A DNA stretch of 64,000 bases from Sarcocystis neurona (Eukaryota > Apicomplexa > Conoidasida > Eucoccidiorida > Sarcocystidae). The notes beneath the pieces were generated by a model. The model searched no databases and was not told the DNA's origin. It saw nothing but the letters and a program-made list of their open reading frames with translations. Of this stretch, positions 36,901 to 44,672 are shown one piece after another; the first letter of the stretch is position 1; each line of letters begins with the position of its first letter. The position numbers and the translations under genes are program-made. The stretch covers positions 2,057,631 through 2,121,630 of the forward strand of contig KL647310.1 in the NCBI GenBank assembly GCA_000727475.1, given 5' to 3'.

Positions 36901-38825
36901 TCCCCAACTGCACGGCAAAGGCGCTGCTGGTGCATCAGCGACCCTGGAGAATTACGCCGCGCTACGGGCTGCAGGAGCTGTCTCTGCTGCAGCAGCAGCA
37001 GCCAGCAGCAGCAGCGAGTCCGCAGCGTGCGGAAGATGCAGGAGGGACGGGAAGACACAAGGAACAAGTAGATACTGGGGATGGAGGCGGAGAAGAAAAC
37101 GCGGCCACAGCAACAGCCCGGAAGGGCGAAGGGGAAACGGGTGTTGCCCAGAGGCGTCCAGAAGAGGCAGGTGCAGGAGGGAGACGAGGACGAGCAACGG
37201 CTGCAGCACCAAGAGAAGGCCAAGCAGCAGCGCGAGCGCACCAGGCAGCAGCAGCTGCTGCTGCAGATCGAGAGGTAGAAGCCGCAGCAGGAGAACAAGA
37301 GGGAGCAGGAGAAGCCGCAGAAGTACCACCAGCGGAAGCAGCACCAGTACATGCAATAGAAAGAACGGGCTCCGAAGAAAGAAGCAAACATGCAGCACAA
37401 GTAGATGCATGCATGACTAAGCGAGAGGTCGTGGTGGGGGACGATACGCGTGTGGAGACACCCTCAGGACCGTGTAGGCCCTGGGCCAGTGCAGCGGAGG
37501 CAGCTGCGGTTGCCTGCATCACGGAGAGCCAAGTTGCTGCTGCTGCTGCAGCAGCGGCCAGGGCTGCAATAGGAGAATCGAACACAGGCATGCAAGAGGA
37601 GGAGAGCAGTGGGAAGCACAGGGAGGGTGTGGTGCTGGGAAACGAGTCTCAGCGAAGACGAACAGCTGCAGCAGGGACAGCCGTTTCAACAGCGACACCA
37701 GCAGCTGCGTCGGCGGCAGAAATCTACCACGCACCCACAGAACGCCAAAGACAAGGAACAGCAGCAGCCGCAACTGCCGCAGCAGCAACCGCTTCTGCCG
37801 CAACAGCGGCCCTCTTAGAAACACTCTGCCGTTCATCGCGTGCAGCCAGAGGAGCAGGTGGGATTCTGAAGAGGGCCGCTGCGTTCATTTCTGGCGGTGT
37901 TCCGGTGCGTTGTACATACTCCGCGATTGGCAAGGTGCTGGACGGCATGCAACATGTGATAGGGTCGCTCTCTGTTGTGGAGGGAAGCCGAACTTTCATT
38001 TGTATGAGAGGGCGGTCTTCGGCTATTCCCGCAGTATTTGCCCGGGTCCGTACGCCTGCTGCTGTCGTCTTTGCTAGTGTAGGTGCTTCTGCCATTGCTG
38101 CTGCAGCTGCCGGCATTCCTTTGGGTGCAGCCCTGCTTGCTGTCTGCGGAGCAGCGCTTGCTTCTGGCTTTGCCGCTTCGTGTCTCTCCGCTGTTGCTGC
38201 GCCGGCTGCGTCGTTGCCTTCGACAACTGCTGCCGCTGCGCCTTCAGGCACAACTTCTTCTTTGGCGGGTGCAGATGCCGGAAGAACTGCGCCTGCGGCG
38301 GTTGTCTTTGCTTCGCCAGTTGCTGATGCAGCAGCCAGTCCTGGCGCTCGCGCTGCTGCTTCTTCTCCTTTCCCTCATCGTCGGCTTGCTGATGATGCAG
38401 CGTCTGGTGGTGGTGCTGCTGCTGCAGCTGCTGCCGGACGGTGTGTTGCTGCGTCACAGGACTGGTGGGAGAGAGTGGGCCGCTGTTGCGACCGTGTAGC
38501 TCTGCTCTTTTATTGGCTAGTAGCTTACCGAGAAGTAGGCACGCGCATCACCACTTCCCGTCAGTTTCAAGGACACGAGTACTTGGATAGAGGCCACCTC
38601 CTTGACTTGCAGCAGCAGCTGATGGTCATTTTAGGCGGGAAAGACATTATTGCTCCAGCTACTCCTGTACGGGATTTCCTACGTGCTGCGGCTCCTGCAG
38701 CCCACTGCGTCTTCGTACGTGGAGCGCACCATGGAGCGGCTGCTTTCATTCCGCACGTGTTACGCGCCGTCGGGGAATTTCTCGACGCAGACTTCCCTTC
38801 CCCCACGGAGCGACATGATGAATAA
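30903..38825 (+). CDS. Alpha/beta-hydrolase, catalytic part with giant insertions
   Basis: The C-terminal part of a probable serine hydrolase (esterase/lipase type); substrate unknown. Conserved blocks, all in one frame, are: YRPLLLQWIVQFTHKLFRLL (about 33690-33755), EGGLRYLDFYVLMPQRRI (34130-34185), the oxyanion block PLVLLHGFGVG (His at 34839), RPIVLVEFGWLGLD (about 34927), LWTDVVPVMPAVCRSIAFLL (about 36010-36070), the nucleophile elbow GIFIAHSYGTAVAS with Ser at 36813, CVLIDPVCFFPN, FYWLVAYREVG (about 38507), ILGGKDIIAP with the candidate Asp at 38643, and RGAHHGAAAF with the candidate His at 38727. The stop ends at 38825. HG and the nucleophile Ser are about 650 codons apart and Ser and Asp about 610, each typically about 100 or fewer in the fold, because CAG/CTG-coded Ala, Gln, Ser and Leu tracts lie between. 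Some of these may be introns. The frame's nominal start at 30903 is probably intronic. Confidence 0.72.
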   Translation: MAWSGLLRFCGGVPWVSKSSSPQRNDFAVAAAAVDAAPVAAVDAAPVAAVDCPCCCLPLLLLLLLLLLLLXXXXXXXXXXXXXXXXXXXXXXXXXXXXXXXXXXXXXXXXXXXXXXXXXXXXXXXXXXXXXXXXXXXXXXXXXXXXXXXXXXXXXXXXXXXXXXXXXXXXXXXXXXXXXXXXXXXXXXXXXXXXXXXXXXXXXXXXXXXXXXXXXXXXXXXXXLLLLLLLLLLLLLLVTCYLSWRHRFAAAAALPLPLLLGCCCSSSAAAPAVMPPLQLFDCFDYLHVLLLCVRGGVSPAVDISSLVLQQPFLLVSFYFNARAARSLRQATAAKDGDAAPKATRAERPRPPYAGAKARRASAGAAAEKEATAVASCSSAPAAGGHAATTAAPPLQGNTSPKELYCSVAPAEFVSVCSTRSSPGGSAFPAPTKAKPAAAEVAAHSSAAQCAAAHASLAAAAAGHSGAAAAPPAAVPPPAAAPPPAAAPPHAAAGQSAAAGQPAAAAAAPLAAARAAVAQVAAGAAAGQPAAVAAARVSFPGETVEAGAAAAAVKRRPGLKEEAAGVGPQAAAVVPARAASLVERTAAKTAAPAAAAVPAGGAAAGAAGLPAAQASAAAAAAAKADSSSAAVDRSVPQNHGRCPPSRSEVVVERILRHAGSSSSTSASKNIRGSCRSSSVCLCSTCTSRSSATTCSGGDRPRRTRSSSSSMATRLYSKTCLSHPPSNRTNSSASAVRTRSNSRSSFTRSTQKSSRNRGTRSGNGSSQSSNSSRKNNSTSARESGTFSEEALRQLPKESRDEESRVLKAKALGPCGESVFDSFAVGEQQQVKQPHETPQQEQQRRQHSQEVGQQGKLDEEEEQQQQPLQQQVQQQGRLQFPRGSEARDHLKHQQQQQKQQQQKQQREPVRQQSKRQKQEVGAWQYGAAPTRPHYRPLLLQWIVQFTHKLFRLLLLRWLGMEHVRPRCCCRFCSSSTAAGCCRSHRTCSGNGGIRQGGTSCRTHSSDGTDSNSSANSSSNSSSRNTSNRSISNSSSSTSSTSSKLEVRLNKMEMAAAGEDRVERNRRHNSREFCCCCTQLEGGLRYLDFYVLMPQRRIDNACKKDERDSVAAAAPWWRQEGEGETESHKQKRERTWEQQQDGDNSQIQQQEETAEPQQQKPHVHAERHTQEQQQQMQESGREELQPRQKGTAMQAVLQPQQEAHKQEIQQQVLQQQALQQQVLQQQTLQQHAIKREEIVCTSTTQISGEDEENGRVPAPASVDRAAETYSPFVHLTEGSSAADPAAAAAPAAAAAPAPAAAPAGAPVLPPPPLVLLHGFGVGLLPYFLHVLLLVQRERRKPPQQQRPIVLVEFGWLGLDGQGTHVQQAAADLRVLKQQQRQQDGRRCRCCKGEQPQEPQGSAAAAAQEMPSAKNEASARTCKNCSGCCRCFYGVVPPVLRPTSSAAAAGAAGPPTMCYCSLSSSASSSYRTDHLTSNSKCFGHCAKGQATSSGRLCSRTDGTHATAAATAGATACSPTWLRSFAAAVGGSAAAAVASRCRLLSLCVVAAWRAVASSPLLASFFFLFYTSHARLRKRSEETAAAFDWTDDLLQEQQEQQQQAGRRSRESRCGVDESDNSTKSSNGSVTSSTSCSSSSADETDQPSSYGLVTRDQHNSNSSSRSCNSNSSSNSSSNSSSSNSNSSSNSNSSNNSNSSIFSAGEIPPSVLWTDVVPVMPAVCRSIAFLLEDIRRVQVSAATQTAAAAETGAAAKTAMAATEQTRKCIGAEATAASAPAQAVATAAQHAAHAAAAAAEPEEALGAAATRTGVNSSFCSSGLHAAAVATADPQPAAEDNVLFYRSSRRSQTLAAAAGRRREALDEEEEKEEEQKKQQQKQEGEEILICGTALQQDGETKKRPCRMRSADEQQKIAKKAEEEEGDGEEAREDEDAQFEEEQHRCARQKKEQQQQQALIQKDATQKERTRQQQAQGIFIAHSYGTAVASCLCMQYPHIVKRCVLIDPVCFFPNCTAKALLVHQRPWRITPRYGLQELSLLQQQQPAAAASPQRAEDAGGTGRHKEQVDTGDGGGEENAATATARKGEGETGVAQRRPEEAGAGGRRGRATAAAPREGQAAARAHQAAAAAAADREVEAAAGEQEGAGEAAEVPPAEAAPVHAIERTGSEERSKHAAQVDACMTKREVVVGDDTRVETPSGPCRPWASAAEAAAVACITESQVAAAAAAAARAAIGESNTGMQEEESSGKHREGVVLGNESQRRRTAAAGTAVSTATPAAASAAEIYHAPTERQRQGTAAAATAAAATASAATAALLETLCRSSRAARGAGGILKRAAAFISGGVPVRCTYSAIGKVLDGMQHVIGSLSVVEGSRTFICMRGRSSAIPAVFARVRTPAAVVFASVGASAIAAAAAGIPLGAALLAVCGAALASGFAASCLSAVAAPAASLPSTTAAAAPSGTTSSLAGADAGRTAPAAVVFASPVADAAASPGARAAASSPFPHRRLADDAASGGGAAAAAAAGRCVAASQDWWERVGRCCDRVALLFYWLVAYREVGTRITTSRQFQGHEYLDRGHLLDLQQQLMVILGGKDIIAPATPVRDFLRAAAPAAHCVFVRGAHHGAAAFIPHVLRAVGEFLDADFPSPTERHDE
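31114..31571. other. Assembly gap (458 N)
   Basis: A run of N is flanked on both sides by pure CTG/TTG repeat, so the gap is most likely a collapsed or unreadable CTG tract. True length is unknown. It lies within or next to an intron of the hydrolase gene, and frames crossing it are not reliable. Confidence 0.98.
31850..34600. repeat. CAG block inside the hydrolase locus
   Basis: CAG-dominated DNA follows the CTG block at 30975-31740. Between 32270 and 32500 it is dominated by imperfect GCAGCAGCACCACC-type units. The orientation flips back to CTG at about 34725-34900 and again to CAG from about 34915. In the coding frame CAG DNA mostly reads as Ala, Gln or Ser and CTG DNA as Leu, Ala or Cys. 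Conserved hydrolase blocks sit between these repeats. Confidence 0.8.
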
Positions 38826-39132
38826 TTTGCAAACAAAAAAGCCGTAGCTTTTAACATCCAAATATACGCTCACATAGAAACAGGCGTGGCAAGCGCTTAC
38901 ATGTATACCGCCATGAGTATATGCGTAATAGTGTGGTGGATCTATGGGGACGCACATATATTTACAGGTCATTCATGTTTTTGCATGTCCACCGTGCCGT
39001 GAAGCCGGCCAGTAATACACACCAGGTCGAAAGCCACGCATAAAGAGATTGACGCTTGTGGAGGTATATAGGTGTATAGGCCTGCACGCTTATATAGGTG
39101 TGTGGAGCCGATACTAGAGACGGCAGGTCTAT
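38826..39132. other. Short intergenic spacer
   Basis: Between the hydrolase stop and the next candidate start I see no coding-like segment. A recognisable polyadenylation signal could not be assigned. Confidence 0.4.
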
Positions 39133-42100
39133 ATGCGTATAGACACGCAGGTGTGCACCGTGCTTCCATTGCGACGTGACGAAGAAACGCTTGCACGTAA
39201 GGCAGAAGAAGAGAACAAAGAAGAAGAAAAAGACGTAAGTGCATGCAACACAAATATATATGTATATATATACATACAGGGGAGTAGATGCGTAGAGGTA
39301 CGTGTGTGCGCGGGTGTATTTGCCTTCCGCGTGAGCTCCCTACCTGCAGGAAGCGCCTTGATACGTCCAACGACTAAGTTAAAGAGAAGGGTGGGAAACA
39401 GTGTTACTTTGTGAGTACGCATGTACAGAGGTGTGTGCGGCGTTGTTTTCACTTGCCACGCGAACCTTTGACGATAAGTATCTTTTCTAGTGGAAGCAAC
39501 CAGGAACAAGTGTACGGAAGAGCAAAGATATAGAGACCTGACATGCGTCTACATGTGCTCACACGTACGTGCGTAAAGTGGAGATCGAGCCATCCACACG
39601 CATTTAGATATGTAACTATATAGACAGACACACACTGGCTTGGATATTATACTGAGAAACACATACACATTACGGGGAAACATATATATGTATGGGAACG
39701 TATGTACGTGTGTCAACTGATAAAATGCACATAGCTGCGTGTATAGAGAGAGGACGTTGTCGCTCAATGTCTTGCGTCAAGAGACGTGGGCACGCATGTG
39801 TGTTTGTATGTACGCATATAGAGTATATGCACAGGTACATCTGTGTGTAGATGGATACACGCAGAGAACGAGAGAGAGGATCTTCTGGAACACCTAGCTT
39901 CACATGCGTATCATTTGTCACATACGTATGTGCAGGAGGGGAGCGGGTAATATTTGCTTCTGTGACGATTCACACGCCGCAGCAGAGTCTTCCTATGCGG
40001 CTTTGTAGGGAACAAACGTCTGCAAGGAGGGCGGGTCCGCCTCTTGTAGTACGTACGCGTACACACATCTGCATCTGTATGTGTACGTGTTTGGAAAGTG
40101 TGTCTACGCTCATGTGAAGCGGCAGGAAGGAAAGAAAGGAGAGTGGTCATGCAAAGTGATGCAGCAGAGAGACGAAAAGAGTCACCTTTGGGTGCCGAAT
40201 GGAGCTGTCAGGAAAAAACATTTTTTGTGTATCGCTACGTTCTGTGGTCAAACTCGTACGCTCCTTGTAGGTGTGGGGAAAGAGGAAGTAACATGAAACT
40301 TTAAAAGGATGGGTTTTGCACGGAGAGAGGACAGCTAGAAACAGAAACTTCCAACCTTTAGGACATGTGTGCACGGGCAAACGCTGGGGGCATGTGAGTC
40401 GTACACGGAACTACGTACAAGTGGACTTTGTGCTCTATGTGTGTCTAGGTGTATCTGACTCCATGCGTGTGTATGTCTGCGTAAGAACGGCGAAGAGGCA
40501 GCAGTGGGATTTAAGTGAGAGAAGTCAAGAAGAGACAAGAAACAAAGCACAGTGGAAGTGACACGCTACACAACCAGCGTGATAGGAAAGGCTGCCGACG
40601 AGCAGAACAAGAAAAAGAAGCAGTGCATATATTCTTGGAGAAATGTCGCTTCAGAGAACCTCGGACTGTCTCCAAGGTATATATATGACGCGTGCACCCA
40701 TACGTATGTTACATTTCTCTAGTAAGTGAGAGACATAATGCGTGCGACTTCGGAATGAAAGATATATGGCAATGAAGCTGATACTGCTACCTTTCAGAGG
40801 GCAGAGGGAGACGGAGCAGAAGAGAAGGGAAAAGGTTTGTTCCCACATACTAGCGTGCACACACACACGGTCTCTTACCAGCTGTCTTTGCGCTGCATGT
40901 GCTACACAAGCGCGTTGACGCGAGCAGGGTAACAAATTCCGGAATGGGCTTGTTAAGTAGTTGTGTTTAGCATATGAAGATTTACGCACACACAGATGCA
41001 TGAGACAGATTTGGCGCGTAAAACTCGGAAGAGCGAAACATAAAGTTTGGGTAAAAAGGGCTTCACGACGCGTGCATAAAGGAAAAAAGCAGACCTGACT
41101 GCAAACGTAGCTCTTCTTTCCCGCCCAGCAACGTGATAAAGGTAGACGTGGCGCCTGGCTCTACTACGCCACAAGCCCAGCAGCGTGATACAAGTAGACG
41201 TGGTGGCTGGCTGGACGACGCTACAAAACTAAAGAAGATGAGTGATACATTCGTAACATGTGCGTATATAGACGCTTGAGAGGTGCAACTCACATGCACA
41301 TACCTACGTTTGACACATGCGTTAAACACACAAATACAACTGCGTGATACAGGCGTAACATATACAAGTACAGACGCGTGAGAGTTGGAACTCACATGCA
41401 AATACCTACGTTTGATTCACACATCAACATTAAACACGCAATACAACTGCATGATAGATGTACTGCAGACGCACATACAGTACCGTGCACAGGAAAAACA
41501 TCCGTATCCACGTCGCTGACAATCGGCCAGTACATTGCGCGCTGAGTTGAGTTAATTGAAAACGGTGCCCGCAGCACGTGAACTCGTCCGAAAGAATTAT
41601 GCCGAACGCATCCATCACTCGTGGCCGAAAAGAGAAGAAAATGCACGGCGCGTGCAGTGTATGTCCAAGCTTCTGTTACCCCGCAAAAAAAAGTAGGAAA
41701 AGTGAAGGGAAAAGCAGACGCGAGCGTTTTTTCTTCTGGAAGGACCAGGAAGGGCCTTGCAGGCACACTCTGTGCAAGGCAAGAGCAAACTGCTGAAATG
41801 TCTACGGAAAAGTATGCACACACAAAACAGGTGTGAGTGTAGTGCGAAGATACGCGCGCAAGCCTGTGAACAACGCTTCAGCCGTCTCTGGCGTTGAGAG
41901 TAACGCTGTTAAAAAAAAACTCTTTGTCTGCCTGCACGTGCACACATCCATTCACCTACGGTATGCGCGCCCGCCTACCTGCTAATAGCCGATTCAGATG
42001 CATATACGCACAGGTGGGTGAACGGACTTGAAGAATGGAAGGTCGCCAGGGAAGCGAGATTCATCACTTACCGCAGATAACGCACATGCAGACAGATGGT

Positions 42101-42839
42101 TGTGGAAGCAATTTTATGTGTTTGTGCGTGCTCAAGAGTCCGACCGACGTGCGCACATCTGTCCGAGGGGCGGAAGTCCAGCACACGCGAAGCTGAACTA
42201 CAGTGCTGCATTATTAATGGATTTGATACTCACGGACGCGGCACAATTCCAAAGAAAACATTGTCAGTCTATTGCAACGTACACATATATATGTTAGGGT
42301 GTTGCGTGTGACAATATCAATGCACGCGTGTCCACACGTGCAAGCAAAAATCGCAGCATTGAAGCTTCGCATTCCAGTTTTCTCATTTTGAGATGTAAGG
42401 CGGTAGTAGCACATTTGTGCCTAGAGGAAGACGCGCCAACTCTCAAGGTAACTACCAGTACAACGCTTCACAAGTTTTCATACGCACTTCCTGTTAGAGC
42501 GCACAGTTACTCGCATGTCAGTCTGCGGTAGAGATGTTATTGGTTTTGAAAAAGCAGGCAGGCACACCAAAGTGTCAGAAAAACAAGAGGGTTGGCAAGG
42601 TTAGACAATCCAAACGTCGCTATGTGCTAACGGTATAGATGTATGTAAAAATACATATATACACATTCGTGTAAATGTCAGTACGTATACATACTTACAT
42701 TTGTGGATATGCAGAATATATGAAGAACACGCTTCGCCTGCAGGTAACTCTGCATATTCACTTCAGTGTAAACGTACTGAAAGACCTGGCAAACATGCTG
42801 TCCCGGATGGAAGTCAGATGCATCACAAAGACTCTCTGA
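39133..42839 (+). CDS. Small multi-exon gene, unknown function
   Basis: Exons 39133-39234, 39280-39410, 42393-42447 and 42744-42839 join with matching phases (0, 2, 0) into a complete frame of 127 residues. Donors are GTAAGT after 39234, GTGAGT after 39410 and GTAACT after 42447; acceptors follow CATACAG, TTTTGAG and CCTGCAG. The product starts MRIDTQVCTVLPLRRDEETL, has an acidic/basic helix (ARKAEEENKEEEKD), a middle with VFAFRVSSLPAGSALIRPTT, and ends with an amphipathic SVNVLKDLANMLSRMEV. I do not recognise the family. The 3-kb third intron may hide further exons: a plus-strand frame at 40126-40290 is coding-like. The last exon has a rival reading (next entry). Confidence 0.42.
41123..41226. 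repeat. 52-bp tandem duplication
   Basis: Two diverged copies beginning GCCCAGCARCGTGATA at 41123 and 41175 share GTAGACGTGG and GGCTGG/GCCTGG segments. Confidence 0.75.
41230..41455. repeat. About 102-bp tandem duplication
   Basis: Copies start near 41271 and 41373 with GACGCKTGAGAG and share AACTCACATGCA and ATACCTACGTTTGA. A partial related copy precedes them at about 41240. Intronic in the small plus-strand gene model. Confidence 0.7.
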
Positions 42840-43453
42840 TTCTATACAAAGGAACGTCGCCAGTGTTGTTTCCCGGACTCGAGTTGATAGTGTTTGGGAG
42901 GCGCATATACAAAGCGCCCCCCTGCACGTGTTCGTTTCTGGACTGGGTAATACATCACACCTATATATATATATGCACATATATATATATATATATATGC
43001 ACGCTTCTTTTCAACATGTAAGTCTTTCTTTCTACAGTGGAAAACAGGTGTCAAAACACTTGTTTACTGATTTTATGTAGATCACCTGCCAAGCTCCTTC
43101 ATGTGTGACAACTGGCATTACGGACGGAAATGGAGTCACCCGACTCTGTTTCTGCCGGTCTCCGTCTTTGTCTGAGGCGTATGTTCCACCTTCCCTATAA
43201 TCATATGAATGTGACTGTATATCCATTGCTACACTTTCCGAGAGAAACGCACGCGTTCAAGTTGGTTAATATTGATCTCTACATAAAAGTAAACATACGA
43301 CTCCACCTTTGGGCAACCGCGTAAATCTTCTATCTTAAGGACGTACGTTTTGAAAGGTGCCCCAGTGCTTGCTACAGTTTCCTATACAGAGTAGTCGTCC
43401 TTCAAATGCGAACGAGGAATGTGCTAAATATACGTGTGTATGTACGGACATAA
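42744..43453 (+). CDS. Alternative 3' coding chain (competing frame)
   Basis: A second frame of the exon starting at 42744 stays open for 67 codons to a GTAATA donor after 42946, and contains KDSLILYKGTSPVLFPGLEL. It joins in phase to 43081-43178 (ITCQAPSCVTTGITDGNG, acceptor TTATGTAG, donor GTATGT) and then to 43378-43453 (FLYRVVVLQMRTRNVLNIRV, stop TAA). The three segments agree in phase with each other (0, 2). The first needs phase 1 on entry, which the exon at 42393-42447 does not supply, so an upstream exon is missing if this chain is real. No family recognised. Confidence 0.35.
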
Positions 43454-44149
43454 AATGTACATGTGTATTTGTATCGTCGCATGTGAACATACGAGAGATG
43501 TGGCAACCTCGTAATACGAAGCCTACTTCGGTTACCAGTGTAAGCATTGAGCTCACCTGCATGAAGCACGTGTTTAATCCCTGTGGTGTCTTATCGACCT
43601 AGGCGACCTACTTCGGCAGTGCCGATGGCCAGACAATCCCATGCACCACTGAACATAATTCCTGTTTGTTGCGGTTGACTTTGCTGCGTTTACTCACGTG
43701 TGCTGCAAAGCGAAAACACTGTGTGGAGACGTGTATGTACATATATAGATATATATGTATATATATATGTACATTTGCATGTATGCATGCATGTATGTAT
43801 GTATGCATGTACCAATGTATGCGTGGATGCATGTATGTATTTATATATATGCATGTACACCTGTGTGCGTATGTGATTCGTGTGTATAACTGTAAAACTG
43901 TATACGCATGTGCACGTGCACACGTATGAATAATTATGTATAGGAACTGCAGCAATCTGCGTAAAGGCTCATCAGCGAAAGAGGCCGGAAATCTACTTTG
44001 AACACAAAACGTAAGGCAACCATGGACTGTGAACACGCAGACCGCGCTGGTAGCAGCTTTCAGTTTCACGTCATGTCCTCGAAAAAGGATGTCCTTTGTT
44101 CATTGCGCTCCTAGGGAAAATAGTCTTTTTTCCGTGTCCTCATACTTTT

Positions 44150-44413
44150 AGTCCTACGTTCCTTCATACGTACGCGTACAGAGGAAAAGCATATTATGTA
44201 CCAATGTACCTGTGTACATTCTTTTGTAGTTTTGTATAGATATAATGCAGGTGGCATACACGTATACGTACAGTTTACATGCTCTTAGTCCTACGTTCCT
44301 TTATACGTACGCATACAAATGAAAAGCGTATTACGTTGCAATGTACCTGTGTACGCTCTTCTGTAGTTTTGCATAGATATAATGCAGGTAACATAAGCGT
44401 ATACGTACAGTTT
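44150..44413. repeat. 137-bp tandem duplication
   Basis: Two copies begin AGTCCTACGTTCCTT at 44150 and 44287 and end with GTATACGTACAGTTT. They share GCAATGTACCTGTGTACG-like and GATATAATGCAGGT segments with scattered substitutions. They lie in the spacer between the convergent genes on either side. Confidence 0.85.
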
Positions 44414-44672
44414 CGCATGTGAGCAGTCTCCGGGCCTGATCCACCGTAGAAATCAGTAATTTACCGTAGAGCATCCACTCGAGTTCAGTTTGATTTCCTT
44501 TCCTCGAATCTCTTCCCCACGTTAAGCCCCCATATGCTCAATTGGGTATACACTCGTACAAATTAAACTGTGTGTACTCGTGTGTCTACTTTCTACAGAA
44601 TAAGCGAGCAAATCCAGAGATGGGAGTACGAGTGTGGTAACCACCGTAACAGCCTTCGCTGCCGTGAGCTGG

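Noticed and set aside
41580..41650. Minus-strand LLFSATSDGCVR, resembling a WD40 strand
   Set aside because: Only one such motif, no neighbouring WD repeats, and the plus strand is also open here.
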